Shown: positions 1 to 8,480 of the stretch, one piece after another
How positions within the stretch are numbered: position 1 is the first letter of the stretch
Layout of the letters: each line of letters starts with the position of its first letter
Source: Streptomyces camelliae
GTDB taxonomy: Bacteria > Actinomycetota > Actinomycetes > Streptomycetales > Streptomycetaceae
Direction of reading: 5' to 3'
Assembly (NCBI RefSeq): GCF_027625935.1
Contig: NZ_CP115300.1
Location: forward strand, 8,742,001 to 8,806,000
Length of the DNA: 64,000 bases
Made by a program: the position numbers and the translations under genes
The notes under the pieces: generated by a model
The model's database searches: none
What the model was told of the DNA's origin: nothing
Seen by the model: only the letters and a program-made list of their open reading frames with translations

Positions 1-1
1 C

Positions 2-436
2 GAGCTCTACGCGAAACTCGGCATCGACGCCGCAGGAGAACCCGTACCGGACCTCTTGATCAACGCCCTGCCGCACCCCGCATACGACCCGAGGACCTAC
101 CACCCGGGCCCGATCACGGTCACCCACCCGCTGCAGGAAGGAGACACCGTCGATGCGGGGGGCCGGACGCTGACCGTTCTCCACCTGCCCGGCCACACAC
201 CCGGATGCATCGGCCTTCTTGAGGAACGCACCGGCGCGCTGTACTCCGGCGATGTGATCTACAACGGCGACCTCATCGACGACCTCCCCGAATCGGACCC
301 GCCCACCTACCGGCGCAGCCTGCGACGCCTCGCCGGCCTTGACGTGTCCGTGGTCCACCCCGGCCACGGCCGCAGCTTCGGCCCCCAGCGGCTCCGCGAA
401 CTGACGCGGGGTTACTTGAGCGGAACCGCCAGTTGA
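2..436 (+). CDS. Metallo-beta-lactamase-fold hydrolase, C-terminal part
   Basis: The reading frame is open from the window edge, so the N-terminus and the first HxHxDH metal motif lie outside. What remains carries late motifs of the fold: HLPGHTPG (third metal-binding His region), YSGDVIY (bridging Asp) and VHPGHG (last metal His). These place it among the glyoxalase II-like and general MBL hydrolases that bind two zinc or iron ions. The substrate cannot be told from this half. Its last 25 bases overlap the 3' end of the convergent regulator gene that follows. Confidence 0.85.
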   Translation, partial: ELYAKLGIDAAGEPVPDLLINALPHPAYDPRTYHPGPITVTHPLQEGDTVDAGGRTLTVLHLPGHTPGCIGLLEERTGALYSGDVIYNGDLIDDLPESDPPTYRRSLRRLAGLDVSVVHPGHGRSFGPQRLRELTRGYLSGTAS

Positions 437-1386
437 TCGCCGAGGGGACTGCGCAGGTACAGGACGACGTGTCCGTGCCGGGCCCGCGTCACCAGCCGCG
501 CACGGTGCAGGACGCCGAGGTGCTGACTCACCGTGCCGGGGCTGAGGCCCAGTCTGTGGGCCAGGTCGGTGGTGCTGGCGGGCTCCGCCAGAAGGGCCAG
601 GAGACGGGCCCGGGTGCTGCCGAGGAGGTCGGCCAGAGCCTTCGGCGGGGCGGCCGTGCCCGGGTGCCAGACCGTCGCACGGCCTCGCGCGGGGTAGCCG
701 ATCCTGGGTGGCAGCGCCGGGTTGACGAGTGTGCTGGCATGGTCGCAGAACAGGGACGGGGTGAACGCCACTCCGCGGCCGTCCACCGCGAGGTCGCGGT
801 GTTCGTGACGGAGGGCGTCCACGGTGAGGGTGCCGGCCTGCCAGCGCAGGCCCGGGTCGATGTCGGCGAACAGTGCCGCGGCCCCGCCGTCCGTCAGCCG
901 CTGGGCCCGGTGCAGGACGTCGGCGCGCAGCACGGCCTGCATGCGCGGCCAGTGCGGTGCGATCACGAGGGCCCAGTAGGCGTGCACGGCGTCGACGATG
1001 CGGTCGAGCAGGCCCGCGGGGTCTTCGTGCGCCTGCTGGAGGCCGGGGTGCAGTGCCGTACCGCTGGCGGCCTGGATCAGCTCGCTTCGCACACGCTCGG
1101 GCGGGGTCGCCCGCAGCGCGGTGAACTCGTCGTCGATGTCGGGGGACGGGCCGGTCGGGTGCGGGGTCAGGAAGTCGGGGATGCGCCGGCGCGGGCCGAC
1201 CAGCGATTGCAGCAGGGGCCAGTCGAGTTGCCGCAGCAGTGGGGCGCAGTGGCGCAGAAAGGGCTGATGTTCGGCGTGCCGGACCGGGTTCTGCCACGCC
1301 CACAGGCTCAGCACGGTCTCCTGCAGGGGTGAACAGGCGAACCTGACGGAGGCGAGGTCGTCCAGGTCGAGCCGTAGCAGCAGCAT
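412..1386 (-). CDS. ArsR-type winged-helix regulator with large N-terminal domain
   Basis: A 324-residue protein. The last 80 residues or so form an ArsR-like winged helix ([20 protein letters not shown], then a wing ending [11 protein letters not shown]). The first 240 residues resemble the extended N-terminal domain (DUF5937 type) found on many Streptomyces ArsR proteins, and no ligand is known to me. It is likely a cytoplasmic DNA-binding repressor. The start is the ATG at 1386; the ribosome site is weak. It converges on the metallohydrolase gene with a 25-base overlap. No metal-binding cysteine motif of classical ArsR is visible. Confidence 0.75.
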   Translation of the reverse strand: MLLLRLDLDDLASVRFACSPLQETVLSLWAWQNPVRHAEHQPFLRHCAPLLRQLDWPLLQSLVGPRRRIPDFLTPHPTGPSPDIDDEFTALRATPPERVRSELIQAASGTALHPGLQQAHEDPAGLLDRIVDAVHAYWALVIAPHWPRMQAVLRADVLHRAQRLTDGGAAALFADIDPGLRWQAGTLTVDALRHEHRDLAVDGRGVAFTPSLFCDHASTLVNPALPPRIGYPARGRATVWHPGTAAPPKALADLLGSTRARLLALLAEPASTTDLAHRLGLSPGTVSQHLGVLHRARLVTRARHGHVVLYLRSPLGDQLAVPLK

Positions 1387-1434
1387 TCGGCCTAGCGTAG
1401 ATCGCTCGCACGGCTGGTGCTCGGCCCGGTGGGA

Positions 1435-2094
1435 TCACCGACCGGTGCGGGAGTGGGCGTCCGGGGCCGCGGCCTCCAGTTCGGCGATGCTGCCCGACAT
1501 GATGGTCCGCACATGCTGGGTGATGTGCTCCGCAGGCCAGTCCCACCAGGCCACCGCCAGCAGCCGGGCGACGTCCTGTGCGTCGTAGCGGGTGCGGATG
1601 AGGCGGGCCGGATTGCCGCCGACGATGCCGTAGTCGGGTACGTCGCTGGTGACCACCGCGCCCGAGCCGATGATCGCGCCGTGTCCGATCCGTACGCCCG
1701 GCATCACCATGGTGCCGTGACCGAACCAGACGTCGTTGCCGACGACGGTGTCCCCTCGGTTCGGCAGGCCGGTGAGCAGGTCGAAGTGGTCGGCCCACGC
1801 ACCGCCCATGGTGGGAAAAGGGAAGGTCGAGGGGCCGTCCATGCGATGGTTGGCGCCGTTCATGATGAACCGCACTCCGGTGCCCAGAGCGCAGAACTTG
1901 CCGATGATCAACTTCTCCGGCCCGTAGTGATAGAGCACGTTGCGCGTCTCGAACGCCGTCGGGTCGTCCGGGTCGTCGTAGTACGAGTACTCTCCGACCT
2001 CGATCAGCGGGGACGTCACCAGCGGCTTGAGCAGCACCACCCGTGGCTGCTCAGGCATCGGATGCAGAACCGTCGGGTCGGCAGGCACGGGCAT
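1435..2094 (-). CDS. CatB/Vat-family O-acetyltransferase (left-handed beta-helix)
   Basis: A 219-residue xenobiotic acetyltransferase-like protein. Hexapeptide-repeat features are clear: IIGKFCALGTGVRFIMNGAN, then VGNDVWFGHGTMVMPGVRIG and GAIIGSGAVVTSDVPDYGIV, ending with GGNPARLIR. The family uses acetyl-CoA and forms trimers; members acetylate chloramphenicol, streptogramins or other hydroxyl acceptors. The His in NGANHRMDG matches the family's catalytic region. An upstream in-frame extension exists, but the ATG at 2094 starts a typical family N-terminus. The true substrate is unknown and resistance should not be assumed. Confidence 0.85.
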   Translation of the reverse strand: MPVPADPTVLHPMPEQPRVVLLKPLVTSPLIEVGEYSYYDDPDDPTAFETRNVLYHYGPEKLIIGKFCALGTGVRFIMNGANHRMDGPSTFPFPTMGGAWADHFDLLTGLPNRGDTVVGNDVWFGHGTMVMPGVRIGHGAIIGSGAVVTSDVPDYGIVGGNPARLIRTRYDAQDVARLLAVAWWDWPAEHITQHVRTIMSGSIAELEAAAPDAHSRTGR

Positions 2095-2232
2095 GGAAGG
2101 TGAGTCCTCATCGGTCGCGGGTCTGTTGTACCGTCCATGATCGCGGAACAGTGCCGTCCCAGGACACCGATTTCCCGCCTGCGTGATGGCGCACCGAACT
2201 GGGTGATCGTACGTTCCGGAGGGGGCTGGGCA

Positions 2233-2700
2233 GTGGGTGAAGGACAAGCGTGGCGGACGCGATGGCGTCGGCCCACGGCGATCGCGGTGCCGACTGCTGC
2301 GCTCCTCACCGGGGTCGCCTGGCATCTCGTCCGCGTACATGACGCCGAGCCCCGGTTCGCTGTCGTCTCCTCCAGGTCCTCGGTCCTCGGAACGTGGAAG
2401 ATGACGGACGGCGACACCGGGCAGGTCGAGTTCTCCGCGAACGGACGGTTCTCAGCGGTCCGATTGCCGATCGAGGCTTTGACGCTGTCAGAGGGCGGCG
2501 AATTCACCGGCACGGGAAGGTGGTCGCTTGTCGACCGTGGAGGGTCGGTGGCCCTCGCTCCGGATCATCCGCCGTCGGGCATGATCCAGGACGCGAGCCT
2601 GGCGGTCGTCCGCACCGACGGCCGCATACGGCTGTGCGTCATGTCCAGCTCGCCAGGAGTCCTGTGCGACTTTCTGCTCCGGTCTGTCGCAGGTGCGTGA
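2233..2700 (+). CDS. Hypothetical membrane-anchored protein
   Basis: A 155-residue protein. I chose the GTG at 2233 because GGAGGGGG lies 7 bases upstream. The N-terminus has a basic stretch followed by one hydrophobic segment (about residues 15-32), so it is either membrane-anchored or has an uncleaved signal. The rest is a small beta-rich region with GTWKMTDGDTG and TGTGRWSLVDRGG, a pattern seen in lipocalin-like single-domain secreted proteins of Streptomyces. No function is recognised. It is divergent from the acetyltransferase gene. Confidence 0.6.
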   Translation: MGEGQAWRTRWRRPTAIAVPTAALLTGVAWHLVRVHDAEPRFAVVSSRSSVLGTWKMTDGDTGQVEFSANGRFSAVRLPIEALTLSEGGEFTGTGRWSLVDRGGSVALAPDHPPSGMIQDASLAVVRTDGRIRLCVMSSSPGVLCDFLLRSVAGA

Positions 2701-3045
2701 CGGATCGAACGGGGATGGTGCACTGCTGGTCCGCCGACGGTCCAGCACGGGCCGTAGACATGGCCGCCGGGCGGAACACCGGGCCACCCGATCTTGCCGT
2801 TGGTGGTGTCGGGCATGTCGTAGAGGCCGCCCCGCTGTGACGGCGCTGAGTGCCGCGGCCACTGCGCGTGTCGCTGTGAAAAGGCTTGCTATCGGCTGGA
2901 TTTGGCGTGCCGCGCATCGAGTTATCGGCACAGGGTGCCGCAGGCTGCCGATCCGGGGCAGGGCCGGACGCCGTCACCGTGACCGTGCGGTCGTCCGGAG
3001 CGGCCCCACCCTCGGTGTGCGCCGGCGGTCTGGTTGGATCCGGGC
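2701..3045. other. Intergenic stretch, nothing recognised
   Basis: About 345 bases between two hypothetical genes. Short open frames on both strands have no ribosome site and no family-like sequence. I see no clear terminator or repeat. Confidence 0.4.
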
Positions 3046-3783
3046 ATGACGGATTGGTCGAAGCTCAGCGACGCGCACGGCTCAGCGGAGGGTGTCCCAG
3101 TCCTGCTCGAACGGTTCGAAGCCGACCCGCCCGGCGTCTGGTCCGAGCTGATGGACCGACTGTGTCCCCAGCTCGACATCGCTTTTTCGGCCAGTTTCGC
3201 GGCGCTTCCCCGGCTTGCCGAGATCGCGGCAGACCGGGAACCGGCGGACCGGCACTGGGTCCTGTCCGCCGCGGGGCCCATCGTGTCGTGCGCGCGCCGG
3301 TCCGTCGAGGGCGTCGCCGCGCGCGAGGCCTACGCCATCGAGATCGCGGAGCTCGCGCGGCTCACCGGCGAATGCCTGCGGCTGCCGCTGGATATCGAGG
3401 ACTACGTCGGATTGCTCCAGACGGCCCTCGCCTTCGATGACGTCCAGGTCTGGGACGAGCGGCTGGGGGACCTGGCACACGGCGAATACGAGGTCGAGTG
3501 CCCTTACTGCGGAGTCGGCCTCTTCATCGTGCTCGGCGACGACAGCTTCTTCGTGTGCAGTGACGATCACGCGCTGCGAGATGTCGAGAAGTCCCCACTG
3601 CGGCCAGCCGATCCGCCCGGACTGGTGGGTCTGGCGAGGCGGCTGTACGACCGGGCCCTCGCGGACGGGCAGCCGGTGGTGGCCCGCAGGCTGGCCTACC
3701 TGTTCGGGCAGGGTACCTGCACCGACTGCGGTACGGGATTCTCCGTGGCGGACCGTGTGGTCGCGCACGAGATGCCCGTGTGA
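3046..3783 (+). CDS. Hypothetical protein with two CxxC zinc-ribbon-like pairs
   Basis: A 245-residue protein starting at the ATG at 3046, the second of two close ATGs; this start gives MTDWSKLSDAHGSAEGVP. Two cysteine pairs stand out: ECPYCGVGLFIVL near residue 150 and GTCTDCGTGFSV near the C-terminus, which may bind one zinc ion. The middle is helical and the whole resembles Streptomyces proteins of unknown function that carry HEAT-like helices. It is not in an obvious operon. Confidence 0.65.
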   Translation: MTDWSKLSDAHGSAEGVPVLLERFEADPPGVWSELMDRLCPQLDIAFSASFAALPRLAEIAADREPADRHWVLSAAGPIVSCARRSVEGVAAREAYAIEIAELARLTGECLRLPLDIEDYVGLLQTALAFDDVQVWDERLGDLAHGEYEVECPYCGVGLFIVLGDDSFFVCSDDHALRDVEKSPLRPADPPGLVGLARRLYDRALADGQPVVARRLAYLFGQGTCTDCGTGFSVADRVVAHEMPV

Positions 3784-3816
3784 GCCGCCCGGTGCGTCCG
3801 ATCCCAGCCCAGGGGC

Positions 3817-4620
3817 TCACTCCTCGTCGTCCTCGTGGCGAATGGTGCCGTCCTCGTCGAGCACGGGGTGCAGGCGGTCGGGGCCGTGATCCTCGATGTC
3901 GGACGGGCGCGGTCCTTCGGGCCCGTCAGGCCCCGAGTTGCAGGAGCCGGCGGGTGCGGCCGATCCGGTAGACGGTGCCCAGGACGCCGACTTGACTGAC
4001 CCGGCCGACGCGCAGCCGGTCGGCGGCCTCGGTGTACGCCGTCAGCTCTTCGGCCACGGAGCCCGCGTTCTCAGCGACATGGGTACGGGCGTCGACCTGA
4101 CGGCCGGCGTCCTCGGGGAGGAGACCGCGCCGGCGCGGCTTGAACCATGTCAGGCAGGAGTCCTTGAACGTCGCCGGCAACAGCAGGACGTCGGGGTGGG
4201 TGGTGAGTGCCCGGTGCGATGCGGCGCGTACCTTTTCCGGGAGCCGGGAGCCGGGAGCCGGGAGCCGGGAGCCGGGAGCCGGGAGCCGGGAGCCGGGAGC
4301 CGGGAGCCGGGAGCCGGGAGCCGGGAGCCGGGAGCCGGGAGCCGGGAGCCGGGAGCCGGGAGCCGGGAACCGGCGCAGGCGAGGTTGCGCAGTGCCAGCC
4401 GCTCCACGGCCTGGGGCGGGGTGAGCGGCGCGTCAGGGTCCAGGACCAGGCCGGCGTCGGCCTTTGCCTTCTTGGTGCCGGGGCTTCAGTCAGGGGCGAG
4501 GGGCTCCGGATCGGTCGGTCGTGGCCGCTCGATGCCGTCGGTGCCCATACCGGCGTACGCCTCGACGCCACCGGCCACGCCCCGCCCGGCCGCACATCAC
4601 CGAGGTCCATTCCCCCATCC
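3817..4620 (-). pseudogene. Broken DUF5954-like gene, interrupted by a 7-bp tandem array
   Basis: Pieces of one protein can be followed in the minus strand across several frames. First comes AYAGMGTDGIERPRPTDPEP, then a stop, then [16 protein letters not shown]. The heptanucleotide array follows, then [39 protein letters not shown] and VYRIGRTRRLL. A one-base shift near 3938 leads to the tail PDGPEGPRPSDIEDHGPDRL, ending at the stop at 3817-3819. The tail and length fit the actinobacterial DUF5954 family as I remember it (function unknown). There is no intact start. The gene is disrupted by at least one stop, the array and one further frameshift. Confidence 0.7.
4237..4369. repeat. Heptanucleotide tandem repeat, (CCGGGAG)18 plus one variant unit
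   Basis: Eighteen perfect head-to-tail copies of CCGGGAG fill 4237-4362, and a variant CCGGGAA ends the array. Because 7 is not a multiple of 3, every frame reads a seven-residue peptide repeat (SREPGAG or its relatives on plus, PGSRLPA on minus), so the long open frames through it are artefacts. The array sits inside the DUF5954-like pseudogene, and its length (19 units, 133 bases) throws the two halves out of frame. Confidence 0.97.
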
Positions 4621-4884
4621 TGTCGATCACGGCACGCCCCCGAGGCGGATTCTTCCGAATTCCCAGTTTCCGTACCCTTGGTCCCGGGCCCGCCCGCGTC
4701 CGTCGGAGACGGCGCGAACGAGGGGGCGACTGTGCCGGTCGCGCACCATCCCGCAACTGTTCAGCCGGCCCCGTCCCCTCATGGCCGACTGATCGTGCAG
4801 TACTTTTGCGAGAGTCCGGACATAAGCCCCCCACTGCCCCCGCGTCGCACCGCCGGGCAGCGGCCAGAGATGCGAGCAGCCGCC

Positions 4885-4951
4885 ACGGCATGTGCCGGAG
4901 CTGATGGCCTTCTACGCCGAATGGTTCCCCGGGGACGCGGAGACACTGTGA
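4885..4951 (+). pseudogene. C-terminal scrap of an unknown gene upstream of the FAD monooxygenase relic
   Basis: The plus-strand frame ending at the TGA at 4949-4951 reads RHVPELMAFYAEWFPGDAET followed by Leu and stop. That is a plausible protein C-terminus, and its TGA overlaps the GTG of the following gene as GTGA, the usual sign of translational coupling. Nothing coherent precedes it. I take it as the tail of a lost gene of the same former operon. The stretch 4621-4884 before it shows no gene I can support. Confidence 0.4.
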
Positions 4952-6350
4952 ACGAGACCGACGTACTGATCATCGGTGGCGGGCCGGTCGGGCCGGCGCT
5001 CGCCCTCGACCTGCGCTCTCGGGGTGTGGCCTGCATGGTCCTTGAGACCATGGACGGCCGGATCCGCCATCCCGGAGTCGGCACCGTCGGCCCCCGGTCC
5101 ATGGAGCTGATGCGCCGATGGGGCCTGGCCGAGCGGATCCGCAAGGCAGCTGGCACGGTGACCATCCGCTCGACGTCGCCTGGGTGACAGCGGTCGGCGG
5201 GCACGAGATCCATCGTCTGCACTTCGGCACCACCGACACCCGTACGGCCCTGCCCTGCACACCCGAATCCGATCAGGTCTGCCCCCAGCACTGGCTGCTC
5301 CCGCTCCTCGCCGAGGCCGTGGGCCCCGACGTACTGCGGCGCGAGTGCCGTCTGGAGTCCTTCCTCCAGGACGACGACCAGGTCCTGGCCACTGCCACCG
5401 ACCTGTCGGACGGCAGCCGTCTCGGCATCAGAGCCCGGTACCTGGTCGGATGTGACGGTGCCGCGTCCACCGTCCGCACCGCCCTGCGGATCGCGGCGCC
5501 GCCCCGGCGCCGGACCCGGGTCTTCCGTAACATACTCTTCCGCGCTCCCCGGCTCCGCGAGCAACTCGGGCCGGGCGGCGCCCTGGTGTACTTCCTGACG
5601 CAGCCCCCGGACCTGCGCTACCCGCTGCGGGCGATCGACGGCCGGGACCTGTACCGGCTGACCGTCGGACACCACACCTCAGCCGAACCCATGGCGGCCA
5701 TCCGGTCGGCGATCACCCTGGACACGCCTGTCGAGGTGCTTTCGGACAGCGTCTGGCACCTGACCCACCGCATCGCCGAAAGCTATGGCCGAGGCCGGGT
5801 GTTCCTCGCCGGGGACGCCGCCCACACGCTGTCGCCCTCCGGCGGCTTCGGGATGAACACGGGCATCGCGGACGCGGCCGACCTAGGCTGGAAACTGGCC
5901 GCCGAACTCGCCGGCTGGGCGGGTCCCCCACTGCTCGATTCCTACGAGCGGGAGCGCCGCCCGGTGGCCGAACGCAGTCTGGTCGAGGCCGACGGCACCT
6001 TACGCCGCACCCTCGACCGCCGGCTGCCCACGGAGATCCTCCTCGACACCGAACAGGGCGCCAGAGCGCGGACACAACTCGCGCGCGGCATCCAACGCAG
6101 TGGTGTGCGACGGGAGTTCGAGGCACCGGACATGCACTTCGGCTACCGCTACACCTCCACGGTGGTCGTCCCCGACAGCGTCACCGCCTACGACTGGAGC
6201 GCCGACCTCGTGGCCGGCGGCCAGGCTCCGCATGTCTGGCTGGGCCCCGAGACCTCCAGCCTGGACCTGTTCGGTCCCGGCTTCCACCTGGTCGCCTCCG
6301 AGCCCCACCCCGACCTGCCCGGACTCGACGCACCGGCACGGCCGGCTGGA
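4948..6350 (+). pseudogene. FAD-dependent aromatic polyketide monooxygenase, frameshifted
   Basis: A flavoprotein hydroxylase of the PHBH/polyketide type. The FAD dinucleotide motif is IIGGGPVGPALALDLRSRG. A frame change near 5160 follows, then LVGCDGAASTVRTAL and the FAD ribityl motif FLAGDAAHTLSPSGGFGMNT. The C-terminal thioredoxin-like domain is entered (VWLGPETSSLDLFGPGFHLV), but the sequence runs into an unrelated glycosyltransferase frame near 6350. Intact relatives hydroxylate aromatic polyketides with NADPH and oxygen. With one internal frameshift and a lost C-terminus, it is very unlikely to be active. Confidence 0.85.
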
Positions 6351-6985
6351 CTGCATGCCCGCGGAGTTCTCCTTCGCCCGCCGGCAAGCCGGCACGTTCT
6401 ATCGCTACCGGCAGCCCTCCGAGATCGATCCCGGCGCAGTGCTGCCGGACTGGTTGGCCGAACTTCCCGCAGACCAGCCGCTGGTGCTCGCCTCGATCGG
6501 GACCGTGCTCCCCACCGTCCCACCCGGGGTGACGAACGTGCCGGGCCTCCTCGACGCGCTCGTCGCCGGCCTGGCCGAACTCGACCGCCAGGCCGTCGTG
6601 GCGACCGGCGGCGTCCCGGTGGAGCGCCTGCTGCCACCGGGACGGGTGCACCTGGTGGACTCCGTACCCCAGCCGATGGTCCTGCGCTGCGCCCAACTCC
6701 TGGTCACCCACGGCGGATACAACAGCATCAGGGAAGCCGTCGGGGCCGGGGTCCCGATGGGCGTGCTGCCCGCCCTCGGAGACCAGCAGGCCAACGCCGA
6801 CCGCGTACAGCAGCTCGGCCTGGGCCGGCGCATCCCGTCCCCGGATCAGGTCGCAGCCGTGTGCCACCACGTGCTGAACGACCCCGAGGTGACCGCACGG
6901 ACCCGTTACGCCCAGCGGTGGATGCTCTGCCTGCCGCCGGTCCAGGCGGCGGTGGACGACCTGGAGAAGGTGGCGTCTGGCACCG
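6351..6985 (+). pseudogene. C-terminal half of a macrolide/polyketide-type glycosyltransferase
   Basis: The frame shifts from the monooxygenase into a GT1-family UDP/dTDP-sugar transferase: LPADQPLVLASIGTVLP, then VVATGGVPVERLLPPGRVHL, then the nucleotide-sugar binding region LLVTHGGYNSIREAVGAGVP with MGVLPALGDQQANADRV. This is the donor-binding C-terminal domain only; the acceptor domain is absent. It ends around DDLEKV, where a second monooxygenase frame begins. Such enzymes glycosylate polyketide aglycones. It is a remnant, not a gene. Confidence 0.8.
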
Positions 6986-8399
6986 GGCCCTGGAAGTGCC
7001 GGCCGACCTCGGCTGCGCCGAGCGGTTCCTCGCCGCGGGAGTGGCGCTCGACTCGACCGAGCTGATCGCCCAGGGCCGGCCGGTCGGAGTGCTCGACCTG
7101 ACCGCGACCGGCACCCGCTACCCCAACCCGCTCTCGATCGAGCAGGACACGGTGGAGCGGCTGCTGGGAGAGCGGCTGACCGAGGTGGGCGGAGCGATCG
7201 AGTGGTCGACCGAGGCCACGGCGGTCCGCGTGGCCGAGGACGGAGCCGAGGTCGACGCCCGCGGCGCGGACGGCCGGCCGCGGACCCTGCGCTGCGCCTG
7301 GGTGGTCGGCTGCGATGGCTCGCGCAGCCTGGTGAGCAAGGCCGCCGGCCTGCCGTTCGACGGCGGCCCGCGCCGCCGTCTGCAGGTCGCGCAGATCAAC
7401 GCCAAGGTGGACTGGAGCCTGCCCCACCACGGCGACCGCACCTGCCTCCTGCTGGACAAGGACCGTCGATCGGCTGCGCGCCCCGCCCCCGCGGCGGTTA
7501 CCGCTGCTTCGCCTTCACGCGGGAGCCGGACACGACACCGCTCACTCCGGTGACCGCGGAGGAGATGCGGCAGCTGCTGCTGCGCGCCGCACACGAGCCT
7601 GATGTGTGGCTCACACCGACGCTGCCGCTGTGGACCTACCGGGCCCGCTTCCAGGACCGTTCGCCCGCTCGCTGCGCTCCGGTCGGGCCCTGCCGGCCGG
7701 GGACAGCGCGCACCTGTGGGCGCCGATCGGCGGACGCGGACTGAACACCGGGCTGCGCGGCGCGCACAATCTGGCCTGGAAACTGGCCGGTGTGGTGCAC
7801 GGCTGGGCTTCGCCCGCGCTGCCGGACACCTACTCCACCGAGCAGCGGCGCACCGCGTTGCAGGTGATGCGCCGGACCAGACGCGACGTGCTGGAATCGC
7901 CCGGCACCTGGCGGACCTTGCTGATGATGCGGCTGTTCGGCCGCCGGGTGATGTGCAGCCGCTGGGCGACCGACCGCTTCCGCGACCGGCTCGGCGGCTG
8001 GACCTCGACCACCGGGAGAGCCCGCTCTCGGCGCACGGAGGCGGAGAGCGGATGCCGGACCAGGAGGTCTGGACGCAGGGCCGCCGGCACTGCCTGCACG
8101 ACCTCCTCTCCTACCAGCACTGGACCCTGCTCGCGGTCAGCCCACGCCCCGAACCGGACCCTGCGCCGGAGGCGGTGGCGGCCGCACACGCCGCGCCGGT
8201 CACCGTCCGCGTCCTGGACCCTTCGCACGGCGTCTCACCCCACCTGCCGGCAGGCACCCTGGTACTGGTCCGTCCCGACCTCCACATCGCCCTGCGGGCC
8301 CGTGGCCCTGAGGAGGTGCGGGACTGTCTGGGGCGCTGGTCCACCCGGACCGGGGCCATACGCGACGAAGGACACGGCAGGGCACGACCGGGGCGGTAG
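6978..8399 (+). pseudogene. Second FAD-dependent monooxygenase, N-terminus lost, several frameshifts
   Basis: The relic starts at about VWHRALEVPADLGCAERFL, missing the N-terminal FAD-binding GxGxxG. It continues through LSIEQDTVERLLGERL and VVGCDGSRSLVSKAAGL. Frame changes near 7465, 7660 and 8000 are needed to read on through TPLTPVTAEEMRQLLLRAA, LPAGDSAHLWAPIGGRGLNT and the C-terminal domain LLSYQHWTLLAVSPRPEPDP, ending at TAG 8397-8399. It is related to the first relic but distinct, since its ribityl motif is GDSAHLWAP. At least three frameshifts make it non-functional. Confidence 0.85.
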
Positions 8400-8480
8400 A
8401 CCGGTCAGTGCGACATCATCGTGGCGCGCAGGCCGGGCGACTCCGGCGGACCGTGGGCACGGGGCGAGCTCTCCAACCCG

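Noticed and set aside
1435..2094. Chloramphenicol or streptogramin resistance gene
   Set aside because: The fold matches, but chromosomal CatB-like proteins have varied acceptors and nothing here shows a resistance context.
4237..4369. CRISPR-like array
   Set aside because: The units are 7 bp, head to tail without spacers, and no cas gene is present.
4207..4792. Repeat-rich secreted protein (SREPGAG or PGSRLPA heptads)
   Set aside because: Any 7-bp tandem repeat gives a seven-residue repeat in all six frames. The flanking sequence belongs to a broken DUF5954-like gene instead.
5118..7553. A single 811-residue protein suggested by one open frame
   Set aside because: The frame leaves the monooxygenase near 6350, runs out of frame through the glycosyltransferase piece and re-enters a second monooxygenase. 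It is an accident of relic fusion, not a multidomain enzyme.
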